NCBI RefSeq assembly: GCF_030269925.1
Contig: NC_085116.1
Coordinates: forward strand, 16,306,001 to 16,370,000
Source: Bombyx mori
Taxonomy: Eukaryota > Arthropoda > Insecta > Lepidoptera > Bombycidae
Direction of reading: 5' to 3'
DNA: 64,000 nt
Of this stretch, positions 11,094 through 22,200 are shown piece by piece; position 1 is the first letter of the stretch; the number at the start of each line of letters is the position of its first letter. The notes beneath the pieces were generated by a model. The model had not been told where the DNA came from. It did not search any database and was given only the letters and a program-made list of their open reading frames with translations. The translations under genes were made by a program, and so were the position numbers.

Positions 11094-12941
11094 TTACCGG
11101 CGGAGCGAGGGGAGGACGTACGTATTTAACGACGCGTATATGTCAGCGTATTCTTGCACAACGGCGATGAAATGTTGTGCAGTGGAGGCGGCGCGAATGG
11201 CGTCACCCAAAGCATTAACACGCTCAAAGTTGATCGACTGAAAAAAGTCGATCGCTAGAGCGAGATTGTCGGACGCGGTCGGAGTGCTGGTCGCGGGGGA
11301 ACGAATCACGGGGGAGGGACGTATTGCGGGGGCGGGACGAATCGCGGGGGAGGGAGCTACAGCCGTGTTCGTGTACGGCAACGGTTTAGCCCAGGCCGAG
11401 CCGCTGGGCACCGGCGCCGGCACGAAGGCAGGCTTAGCCTTCGGCACAGAGGGTGCCGTGGCTTTGATGTCAGGGCCGGAAGCTCGGAGGCGGTTTTGGC
11501 GCGCGACGCGGCGATTTATTTTAGGTGCTCGGGGGCATCCACGGTAATTCGCGGGGTGACCCTGTGTGCGGCACAGGACGCAGCTAGGTGGTTCCGTCGC
11601 GGTTTTTTGATCGCGAGTGCAAAGAGTCGTGGCGTGATCGTCCAAACACTTGACGCATCGAGGGCGCGCGTGACAATTACGGGAAGAATGCCCGTACAAC
11701 TGACAATTGTGGCACTGGCTCGGAGTGCCTTTTTTATGAGGGGTTTCCACGGTGATTCCGGAAAGCCTACAGACCGTTCGGACGTTAAAGATTTGCTTAC
11801 CCTCGGGGGTAGACTCGAGGGCGACGAGAACCATATTGTATGGCTCCCTCCCGCGTCCTGTGTGCATGCGGTGCACGGAGTTTACGGGTAGGCCTTGTTC
11901 GAGTAGGTCGGCCTTTACGAGCTCGGCATCTAACTCCTTGGGGATGCCACGTATGACTACACGGAGCTCACGCTCCTCCTGGAGCGTATACGTATGATAA
12001 CTTATACGCTCCTTTCGGAGGTAGCTTGAGAGGGCCCTATGGTCGTCGGGTGTTGTTACTTTTATCTGTATCCCGTTCGCGAGGTTACGGGCACTGACAA
12101 ATTTTATGTTCTTGGCCTTAAGGGCCAGGGAGACACGGTCCCAAGCAGCCTTCTCTTGAAGAATCAACGGAGGAGGGGCCTGATTTTTCGTTTGTGCCAC
12201 CGGGCGCGGCGACGGCGTGGCACGGGGACAGGAAGCGACGGGGGTCGGAGGACGGGGGCGCGACGCGTTCGCGGCTTTGCTTATTTTAGCGGCCGCGGAA
12301 GCTCGGGACTCCGCGGCACGCTTCTTACCCTTTTGCACGAGGGTGAATCCATCTGTCAATGAGGCGGGAACGAGGTCAACCTCCATATCCGAGTCAGAGT
12401 AGGAGGACGAGGAGGAAGGCGCGAGAGCGGCGGACGCGACGGAGGCCGCAGACGATCGCTGAGGTAGAACGGAAGCTGCCGCGGTACACGCGGGAGTTTT
12501 TCGCGGGAGTATGGGGGACACGGGTGTGCTGGGCGCGACGGAGGCTGCGGTGTATGTCGCGGGAGTTTTGCGCGCGCTTGAAGGGGACGCGGGAACGGCA
12601 GGCGTGGCGGAAACGGCGGGCGCGGCGGGCACGGCAGAACAGTTCACGGCGCGTTTAGCTTTGTAAGCTAAAAATTCTGATTCGAGGGCCGGGTATTTCT
12701 CGCTTAAGAATTCCGCGAGCAGTGTGTTGGTTGGAGAGAACTCCATTTCTTCGGACTGCCCAGGGGGGGCTGCCCCGGGACTTAAACACGCGCTCGCCTT
12801 GCGGCGAGGCCCCTGCGTCGGTAACACTAAATTGGCCGAAGCGATTCTAGGAATTTTAGAAATTTTAGTGAATAGAATAAATATAATAGAATTAGAGTGA
12901 ATAGAACCACTGCACAGTTCCCGGGCGGCAATGCCTTGCAA
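11094..12941 (-). CDS. LINE copy 1 ORF1 (gag-like, CCHC zinc knuckles)
   Basis: Nucleic-acid-binding ORF1 protein of the jockey clade. The N-terminal third is Ala/Pro/Ser-rich and low complexity. A PRE_C2HC-type region follows (around ELRVVIRGIPKELD), then three zinc knuckles beginning CHNCQLYGH, CVKCLDDH and CVLCRTQGH. The longest frame gives 615 residues, but by comparison with copy 2 the real start is probably an internal Met (MEFSPTN, near 12746), so translation upstream of that is likely 5' UTR. It ends with TAA at 11094-11096, followed by TCA then the ORF2 ATG. Confidence 0.88.
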   Translation of the reverse strand: MQGIAARELCSGSIHSNSIIFILFTKISKIPRIASANLVLPTQGPRRKASACLSPGAAPPGQSEEMEFSPTNTLLAEFLSEKYPALESEFLAYKAKRAVNCSAVPAAPAVSATPAVPASPSSARKTPATYTAASVAPSTPVSPILPRKTPACTAAASVLPQRSSAASVASAALAPSSSSSYSDSDMEVDLVPASLTDGFTLVQKGKKRAAESRASAAAKISKAANASRPRPPTPVASCPRATPSPRPVAQTKNQAPPPLILQEKAAWDRVSLALKAKNIKFVSARNLANGIQIKVTTPDDHRALSSYLRKERISYHTYTLQEERELRVVIRGIPKELDAELVKADLLEQGLPVNSVHRMHTGRGREPYNMVLVALESTPEGKQIFNVRTVCRLSGITVETPHKKGTPSQCHNCQLYGHSSRNCHARPRCVKCLDDHATTLCTRDQKTATEPPSCVLCRTQGHPANYRGCPRAPKINRRVARQNRLRASGPDIKATAPSVPKAKPAFVPAPVPSGSAWAKPLPYTNTAVAPSPAIRPAPAIRPSPVIRSPATSTPTASDNLALAIDFFQSINFERVNALGDAIRAASTAQHFIAVVQEYADIYASLNTYVLPSLRR

Positions 12942-13124
12942 TTAGGCGCAGGTACAAATTCCGAGAAACACTTGGGCCACAGATGTGCCACGAACAATGA
13001 TCTATTATCACCGGTAGTCACTTCCGACAAAACACTTGGACGCCAGATGTGCCACGAACCGAGGTCGGGCAATCGAACGAACAATGAGCACGTCCACGCG
13101 CGTCGGTTGCTCAAATCGGAATGG
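12942..13124 (-). promoter_or_regulatory. LINE copy 1 5' UTR
   Basis: It contains two copies of a short repeat unit ending AGATGTGCCACGAAC (near 12975-12992 and 13040-13058). The full-length elements begin with CATTCCGAT, so any promoter must be internal, as in other jockey-clade LINEs. No promoter motif was proven. Confidence 0.55.
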
Positions 13125-13135
13125 ATAAGGCGGTC

Positions 13136-13800
13136 ATATGGCATTCAGCCGGGACCTTTGTTCTTGGTTATTATAACCGGCATGTTGTATTAAACGATGT
13201 CGTAGTAAACGGTTTTGACTGTATTCTTATACAAAAATACAAAATATATAACCAATATATATTGGTTTATACAAAAATAATAAAGAAGTAATTTAGAATG
13301 CTCTAGGTTTATCGAAATGTTAATTGATACAATTTTAAAGAACAAAGGCTTTCAAATGATTTCATGATGTTGCTCAGCTTCATGTCCACTTCAAAAACAA
13401 ACAAAAAACTTGTGGTTAAGTTGACTCCTTTTTCTGAACGGCAAATCAATGAATGTTTGAAGTGTTATTTATTTATTATACAAATTGATTTACAAAGAGA
13501 TATATTTAAGTGGAAAGGTCGCGATGCCCCAACGAGGGCGTCGCCAAATGTCAATTCCAAAATCAGGTGATTTTTCAGGGAAAACTCATTACGTTTCGTA
13601 ATCATATTTGATAATTTCTGAATATCGTTAATAGTGTTAAATGAACAATCCTCTTATCAGTGTTCATATTAACGCTGATAAGATAACAGCGGTGGATCAC
13701 AGGACGACTTGTTTTGTTACGTAGCCTGTCAAACTATTGTTTACTTGTTTATTGTGGAGGTTCCGACGAATTTAAATGAAGTCCACTATGAGAGTCCACT
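13136..13800. other. AT-rich intergenic stretch
   Basis: No gene seen. It has an 18-bp palindrome AACCAATATATATTGGTT near 13249, and little else. Confidence 0.45.
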
Positions 13801-14145
13801 ATTGAGATATAAGTTCTAAGGTCTCAGTATAGTTACAACGGCTACCCCACCCTTCAAACCGAAACGCATTACTGCTTCACGGCAGAAATAGGCAGGGCGG
13901 TGGTACCTACCCGTGCGGACTCACAAGTGGTCCTACCACCAGTAATTACGCAAATTAAAATTTTGCGGGTTTGATTTTTATTGCACGATGTTATTCCTTC
14001 ACCGTGGAAGTCAAGCGTGAACATTTGTTAAGTAGGTACGTATTTCATTAGAAAAATTGGTACCCACCTGCGGGATTCGAACACCGATGCATCGCAACAA
14101 CGAATGCACCGGACGTCTTATCCTTTAGGCCACCACGATTTAAAA
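13801..14145 (-). mobile_element. Bm1 SINE with tRNA-like head, tail missing
   Basis: It starts inside the body (GAGATATAAGTTCTAAGG) and continues through the linker to the tRNA-derived head (GGGATTCGAACACCG, the B box in reverse, then the A-box side GGCCACCACGA). It lacks the 3' tail block, so the usual retroposition signature is gone, probably by deletion. Confidence 0.85.
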
Positions 14146-14350
14146 GGCCGCGACGTATGTCGTAAACACGCAATTAACATTTTGTTAAATTACATGTTAA
14201 TTACATGTCGTTATCTAGAAATGATCCTCCTCGATGATTTAGCGATTCAGGCGTTTCTCTAAGAACACAAGCTGATAAAATTGTATTATTTGTTGGACGC
14301 AGGGAGTGTGTCGATTGCTCACGTGCAAATAATTAATGATTTACTAATAA

Positions 14351-14743
14351 CTAGTGGTCGCCCAGTAGTCTAAATTCGACTATAATTCATTTAAATTATA
14401 AGTTAGAACATTATTAAGGGTCTATTGTCAAAGAATATAATAGACCTCTATAATAACAAATTTCACCAAGGCTACAACTATAGATAAATAATATTGAAGA
14501 CAAACAATATCAATATATTCCGAATTTGACAGACTTTTACAATAAACAAAAGAGTATGTGTGTGTGTCAAATGCATAGTTTTTTTATTGATTTAATGTAT
14601 TTTTTAAGTATAATTAAAAAAAAAATAGTATTCTGCACTCCTTCTCTATATTCTCTATAAGTGTAAGAAATTTCATACACCTCCGTCCACGCAATTTTCA
14701 TAAAAAGGGGCACAAAGTTTTTTATTCACGTATTAATATATAG
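14351..14743 (-). mobile_element. Helitron, family B, minus orientation
   Basis: The reverse complement matches the copy at 49699-50118 along its length. The 3' end reads CTAG followed by T, with an AGTC...GACT hairpin (from AAATTCGACT) about 10 bp inside, as Helitrons require. The 5' end is slightly mutated. No coding capacity. Confidence 0.7.
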
Positions 14744-15533
14744 TTTCTAGAAGTGGTGTTCGATCCGTGATCGAAATCCGCCAATAATCATGTATATGTT
14801 TTGGCTATTTTTGCGCGTTCACTGCAAAGAAGATCCATTCGTCGTAGTGCCGTAATTCCAAGGAGTTTCCCTGAAAACTTTCGATAGTATTTTATCCCGG
14901 ATTCTTGGGATCGACGTTACGGGCGATTTTCAATATCGAAGTCATTTGGAGGGAAAATCAAATTGGCTTCAAAAAAAATCCTGGGAGTCCTCAACATATC
15001 GAAGCGGTACTTTTAGTCTGGACAAATAACTTTGCTTAACAGTTCACAAGTCCGGCCTCGCGTGAAGTATTGCCCTCATCTTTAGACTGGGACACCCAAA
15101 TATCAGATACTAGGTTTGAAATAAAAAATGCAATGAAATAACAGATTTATAGAAAATCCGAAATTTTAATCACTTAACATGTCTAACATATTCGAGTTGA
15201 TTCCGAGACCATTTACTAGAAATCGTCACTGCCAGAGAGCATTGATAATATTAGTGTGAAATCATTCTTTAATGTAAAAAGAGATTATTACTTTAATTCG
15301 TACTTTCTTATTATTAGTTATGCGATTCTCTTCTTTCTTTTGAATTCTATCACTTTTGAACACAGTAGCATCCCGTGTTTTTTTGGTTACCAATCAATAT
15401 GTCATCGCCTCACACCAAACACACACGTGAGAATAACAAATTCCAAAGTTATCAAAGAAAAAAAGAAAACTCTTCATTTCCGTCATAATGCGAATTTCCT
15501 AATTCATATTTTATTATTGTATAAATATTTCAG
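14744..15533. other. Upstream region of the adhesion GPCR gene
   Basis: No repeat or other gene recognised. It ends in ATAAATATTTCAG directly before the ATG, an acceptor-like sequence, so the start codon may open its exon and an untranslated exon may lie further upstream. No promoter motif is clear. Confidence 0.45.
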
Positions 15534-16274
15534 ATGATCGATTTATATCAACGAATCGTATTTATTGTTCTCATTTGGACGATTGCGTCGACCGCTAAAA
15601 CAACATGCCCTATTGGATTCCAATTCGCAGAATACAAGTCAGGCAACCGCGGACTGTGTTACCGCATCAAGGGCCCAGAAAGATTCTCTGATATATACAA
15701 AAACTGCACCGGGAATCTATACACAGTCGAACGCTATAACAATTTAAAAATACCAGAGCACGAATATGCTTTGTGGACGCAGTACAAAAACGCATATCCT
15801 GGGGGGCGATTCGTGGACTGGTCTTATACAGAGACAACTGGAAGACTGCTACGTGAGAAAGTTCAACAAAATGAATCACTACTGAACCAGGATCTGTGCG
15901 TGGTGATAGACTCAATCACCAGTTTCACGGCAGTCAGTTGTGAAGCAATGCATCACAGGTATTGCTTGGTTTATCCCTATGAAGACGAAAAGGCTTTAAA
16001 GAGTCAACCTTGTGCGGGTTTCGATAATGGCTATAGATTCTATAGTCCGATGCCTACGTGTTTGGCGGAGGTACCGGCTGTAGGTGAAGCAGCTGTCAGA
16101 GCAACATGGAAACAAGCTAAAAACATATGCGAGAAACGGGGAGGATACCTTTTGAACTTTGGATGGATGTATTCCAACTTCAGGAGCTTTTCGCACTCGG
16201 CCTATCCTTTGGGTTTCGCTTTTAATTCTGAACTTACGGAGCTCAAGTTACACCTCAATAACGGGACTATTTTG
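15534..16274 (+). CDS. aGPCR exon 1: signal peptide and lectin-like module
   Basis: Residues 1-247. The hydrophobic leader IVFIVLIWTIAS is followed by CPIGF; six Cys at canonical C-type-lectin spacing (CPIG, LCYR, NCTG, LCVV, SCEA, YCLV) mark the first module. The second starts near CAGFDNGYRFY. Donor GTAAGT at 16275, phase 0. Confidence 0.85.
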
Positions 16275-19200
16275 GTAAGTTATTTTCGGATATAAAAATG
16301 GATATACGTATTATATTATAATAATGTACTTAAATCCAATTTTAATTGAGACGATTGCAGGGTCCAATGAAAATTAGCTTTTCTTCGAATAAAGCAAAGC
16401 ATTTTACAATGGTTGCCGGATTTTTCCTGGCTAATTAATACAACACTCCCGATGATGTAAAAAAACAGAAAAACCAGCCATAATAATACGTGAATGGTTT
16501 CATGAAACCTTTTAGAGATTTAAAACAATAGTTTTCAATTGGTCATTGAGGCCAAAATTAAATGGCAAATTTCAAAAACAGCGTCATTGTATAAATTTAG
16601 ACTTTTTGGCTAAAATTAATACTCCGCAGATTTGCTGTCTTTCAATTCAGGTATTCAAATAACATTTTCAGATACCAAGATCGGAATGGAAATTTTCAGA
16701 ATTGCCTCAAACCAATAAAACTCGTTTAAGTGCTGTGGGGAATAATATGTGGTTCTCCGTGAACAGTTCATTTGTGTTCTATGCCGTGATATGTGAGGTA
16801 TCCGTACCAGTGAAGGATGTTGTATTGAATCTTACAATCGATTCGTAAGTATTTTTTTTCATATCATCTGATGAGGTTCCCCCCTAAAAGTTGTCTGCCC
16901 CGTTATTAGTGAGATATTAGCCTTTTTGAAATATCCGCATTAGTTATCCACTCAAAAGTATCAATGTCCCATCTTCAATTTTTAATTGAAGTAGGGCAAC
17001 AACCTTGTACTGATGTGCCAATTGAAACCTTATAGCACTACCAAACAGGGTCGAGTGTGGACGACAAGTGGTCAGTAGTAAAAGGTCAGAGGTTGTCAAA
17101 AGAAGCAATGTTGCGACCTTTTAATTTATCTGTAGGAGCCTTATACTGCGTCTGTAGTAGCTTTTCCAAATGTTCTATTTTTCATATCCACCCTGCTCCT
17201 GTTTCTTCTTTGCACGTAATTTTTCAGCAGACGGACTAAGCTACAATCCTGCCTGTATTTGCAACAAAGCAGCATTTCGGGGCAGGTGCATGGTGTATAG
17301 TATATAACTTTCGACCACATGCTTTAAGGCATGTTTTCGTATCCGATGTCTGTGATATCAGGTCACTGATAAGATCTGATTTTGTAAAATAGTATTATAA
17401 AAAAATATATGAAAAATCTAGCCAATTGTCACATTATATCGACACTGAGAACCAAGACTGAACCTTTAACTGCATTGGAATCATAATGCTATTATTTTTG
17501 GGAACTTGTAACTAGTCGTAAATTAGAATTGGTTATCTTACATTCAAGCTATCTGTAACAACAGTTACTGTGAAGTGAAATAAATGTGTACCAACATACG
17601 TCAATTATCATTCATTCATTTTTCAGCGATGACAGACTCATTTTAAACGTAAGCGAGCCAGTACCGAGAAGGTATTTGAAGTGCTTCACCGACTCAGTGA
17701 AGTACTACCCCACTCCAGTGGACTTGGACCACGACGAAGAAAACACTTACGTGGTTCAGGAAAAGAAGAACGGTTACTATTGGTGTATTCACACGGATTC
17801 CAAGAGCTACACGATCTCGCAATCCAATAAGGTTTTGCACATACCAAAGAAGAACTCCTTGGACCACGTGTACGCCGTCAAACTTCATCTACAGTCTTAT
17901 ACAGATCCTGAAAAAATTTACAAGGCACTAGAAAAGCTGGAAGAGTACATATACTTATCGACCAAGTATTTTAATGTTCATGGGAACGATGCGGCAACGG
18001 AGGATCAACTGAGGAGTTTTGAATTGACAACACCTTCGGTCGGTGTAAGAGAAGTGCTGTCCAACGCTAGGCTAAAGAAGTGGTTCGTTGGTGGTAGAGC
18101 GTTGTTGGTTCACTTCGAACTCGATTCCAGCATGAGACCCGTCCGCCCTGGGACCTGGAAAGGGCTTGAATTAGTTTTTATGAAGCCCGTGTACTACTGC
18201 CCTGACGAGAGCTTGGAAAGCGGCGAAGCGAAGCACTTAGGTAAGTGTTACGGTCTATTTAAAAAATTATCATACTTGCATATGACGACTGGTGAGATTT
18301 AAACTTGTGGTAGGACCTTTTGTGAGTCCACACGAGTAGGTACTACCGCTGTATTTCTGCCGTGAAGCTATAATGCGTTCCGGCTTAAAGGGTGGGGCAG
18401 CCGTTGTATTAATAAGACCTTAGAACTCATATCTCAAGGAGGTTAATGGCATTTAAGTTGTAGATGTTTATGGGGTCACCTGACCACTTAACACCAGGTT
18501 TGCTGTGAGCTCGTTCACCTTGAGATATGAGTTCTAAGGTCTCAGTATAGCTACAACGGGTTGCCCAACCTTTAAATCTAAACGCATTACCGCTTCACGG
18601 CAGAAATAGGCAGGGTGGTGGTGCCTACGCGCGAGGACTCACTGGAGGTCCTACCACTAGTAAAATACTCGTATATCTCTCGTATATATGATTCTATGTT
18701 ATTAGCAGTTCTGTAATACTCGAGTTCATATCTCGAGTGTGAATCATTCAAGTTGCAATTAACACAGCTGACCTCTGAGCTTGTTATTGGACGTGTAGAC
18801 GAAAAGAGTTTGTCATAAGTTGTTGTTTCCATCAAGAGCAGGTGAATTACGGCATATTTACTGATAAGCGGCTACTGTTGCTTATGGACATCAAGCCCCA
18901 ACGTTACCGAAGGCTTATTTATTTATTTATTGATTAGATGGGTGAACGAGCTCTCGCCCTCTTGGTGTTAAGTGGTTAACAGAGTCCATAGACATGTACA
19001 ACGTAAATGCCGCCTTCTCCTTGAGATATTAATTCTAAGGTCTCCGTTTTTAGAGTACAACAGTGGTATTTACCCGTGCGGTCTCACAAGACGTTCTACC
19101 ACCAGTAACCAAATTATAATTTTATGTCTTATCTATAGAAATATTTATGGTTCTTGGTAATTGGTATTCTTGGTAGTTGAAATTAACTCTGCTCTTATGA

Positions 19201-22200
19201 CGGATGATGCGAGGGTAAAATTGAGATGACGGCTTCTCTCTAGTAATGATTCAGGGCACTGCACACTAAAAAACGGATAGGATTATCTTTGAAAGTGGAG
19301 CTGAGGGTTGTGTTGTTCTGCTGTGAATATGGTACCGTGAGTCTGGTTTGGTGATGGGTTTATGAACTGGATATTGGAACCGTACGGGCCAGCGCGCACA
19401 TCATATTGCATACCGATGCATTTTACATCAAAGCCATTCATTTCCCACTCAGTTCGTGTACCGCCATCAGCAAGGCGTCGCAAACTCACATAATGTCATT
19501 TTTATCATATAAAAAATCACCAATCAGTGTAAGCATATCAATAAACAATTACTCAATATTGGAATTGTTATCATTATCACAACAGAGGGTTGCGTGAACA
19601 AACCGTACATCCCTTTTTTGGTTCTTCGAGCCGGATGTCCGCGTTGGCCCATACAAGAACCTTAGAATATTCTTGAAGAACGAAGAGGAATTCTATACAG
19701 TAGGTTACGGCTTGGCTGTAACCTTGACATAACTCATATCCACGAACGACAAAGACCTCTCATCATCAACTGGGCTATATGCTTTCGAAGACAAAGCTAT
19801 ATAATAATGACATTTGTAAATGGTTTGTTGATCAAAATCGACTAAAAATAGTTCGAGTTTACGACCTATATAGATGTTGGCTAGGTGCAAAAGTTGATAA
19901 TGTGCTAACAGATTCGTGACTGTAGTTACATTATAATTGTCATTATTAATGTCAATGACAAATGTAATTTTAATTTGCAACAACAACAATAACTCGGTTA
20001 ATTGTTCCAAGACGTCGTTCTGTATAAGGATAATGCTTTTTTTTACTGTTTCTATTGGCAGATGAGTTCTCGCTGCTTGAGGCATGAGGTCGGAGTCTCA
20101 ATTGTGTAGGACAGCGGTGGATTTAGTTTTCAAACACGTCATTTCTTTGTAGTCCAAATAGACATTATGACCAATCCGTATAGTCTTACGCACTACTATG
20201 AGAAATTTAGAAATAAATAAATTATTAACGAGAAATCGCACACGGTCACGTGATCTTAAACTAGGATTCTCTGTATTTTGGGATCTTCTATAAATTATAT
20301 ATGTATGTATGTATGTTTTAATATATAACAAATATAAAATTTAGATATTCAATTGCCCGACAAAGAACGGTGGTCACATGAATGTGGAAATTGGAATCGA
20401 ACCCACGACTATCGGTCGAGCAGAACGTTTCGTTTTGTCGTCGTGCCCTAAGGGATAAGACGTCCAGTGCATTCGAATTGAGCGATGCACCGTTGTTCGA
20501 ATCTCGCTGGCGGGTACCAATTTTTCTAATGAAATACGTACTCAACAAATGCTCACGATTGACTTCCACGGTGAAGGAATAATAACATCGTGTAATAAAA
20601 ATCAAACCCGCAAAATTATAATTTGCGTAATTACTGGTGGTAGGACCTCTTGTGAATCCGCGCGGGTAGGTACCACCATCCTGCCTATTTCTGCCGTGAA
20701 GCAGTTAATGCGTTTAGGTTTGAAGGGTGGGGCAGCCGTTGTAACGAACTATACCGAGACTTTAGAACTCATATCTCAAGGGGGGTGGCGGCATAGATGG
20801 CTATGGGCTCCACTTAACACCAAGTGGGCCGTGAGCTAGTCCATTCATCAATGCAATATTTTTTTTATTTTTATTGCATATTAGCTGTGCCCGTCCGCTT
20901 CGCTGGGAATTTAAAGTTAACGTTATTATTTCTCACCCTCACTAAGATTCTCATAATTAACGCCCCCGCAACTGATGTAGGAAGTCCAACACTCATATAA
21001 ACATTAGCCTATCCATTAAGCACATGTATTTTCTACATGAATACCAAGTTTCAAGTCAATCGGATGCATGGTTCAGTAGTTATAACGGAACATCCGTAAA
21101 AACCACTTATTTATATATTAGTATAGATTATTGCATCTATCACCACTATTGGTTCTAGGTGAATCGATATCGAACACAAGATGTCAGACGAGGAAATGCG
21201 TGGGAGATTACAACGAGGGCGTGCAGTGGCTTCTGACCACGACCAGCGACTGCGAGATGAGGCTCCCGGTGACCCTGTCCAACGCGCTCAAGGTCAAAGA
21301 GGTCACGCAGCTGATGCCGACCGTTGCGAACTTACTACCCGACCACACGGTACTACCTTGTTCTTGTATACCTGTTCCTCAGTATTATTCCTCAGTATTA
21401 TTCCTCAGTATTTAATGCAGCAATGCGTTTCGGTCTGAAGGGTTTACAGGTGGTAGGACCTCTTGTGAGTCCGCGCGGGTAGGTACCACCGCCCTGCTTA
21501 TTTCTGCCGTGAAGCAGTAACGCGTTTCGGTTTGAAGGGTGGGGCAGCCGTCGTAACTATACTTGAGACCTTAGAACTTATATCTCAAGGTGGGTGGCGC
21601 ATTTACGTTGTAGATGTATATGGGCTCCAGTAATCACTAAGACACGATCATCTCCTCTCCGCTTGGCGTGCGACATTTTTAATTGTTATCAATTCATTAT
21701 TTAATAAAACACTTAACTAATTTTAGTTTGGGGTTCTGGATACGGAATCCACGACTCCCGCCGAGGGATACACACAGACGACAACCGAAACACAAACCGC
21801 TGTAAGTACTTTTTGAAAAACAGCAATGTAATGTAAATTATCGAAAATGATTTTGCGTTTACATTGCGCTTCCGCTCTGCAATATAGCTCCGTTTTTTTA
21901 ATACGCTTTTATTAAGCTTCAGACGTAGTTATGTATGTAACGGAATCATTGAACATGATTTTGACCCCCTTCAAAACTTCGGATTCACTCGAAATTTAGC
22001 ATACTTATTAAGTACAGAGGACAATTCAATATTTAAAAAATATATTGAAAAAGTTGAAATTTAACTAAAAAATAAATAATAGTTTTAAAAAACAAAAAAA
22101 ATTAAAAAAAAATATATCCAGAAAAGCACCAAAGGATATTATTAAAATAACCCTTCTACTCATATCTGTTCATAAAATATTTATAACTACTGATTCTATG

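Larger units (their letters stand above)
6341..13124 (-). mobile_element. Full-length jockey-clade LINE, copy 1 (split by a CR1-like LINE)
   Basis: A complete non-LTR retrotransposon on the minus strand. From its 5' end: 5' UTR (about 12942-13124), ORF1 gag-like (11094 upward), ORF2 endonuclease-RT (11090 down to 6584), 3' UTR, and a poly-A tail read as the T-run 6343-6355. An 11-bp target duplication, ATAAGGCGGTC, flanks it at 6330-6340 and 13125-13135. Without the 1.6-kb insert at 8166-9787 it is about 5.16 kb, the same as copy 2 at 30170. The 5' end begins CATTCCGAT in both copies, so neither is truncated. Confidence 0.93.

Noticed and set aside
11266..12658. Several plus-strand frames rich in Gly/Arg
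   Set aside because: Antisense shadows of the GC-rich LINE ORF1; the same frames appear again opposite copy 2 at 33473-34852.
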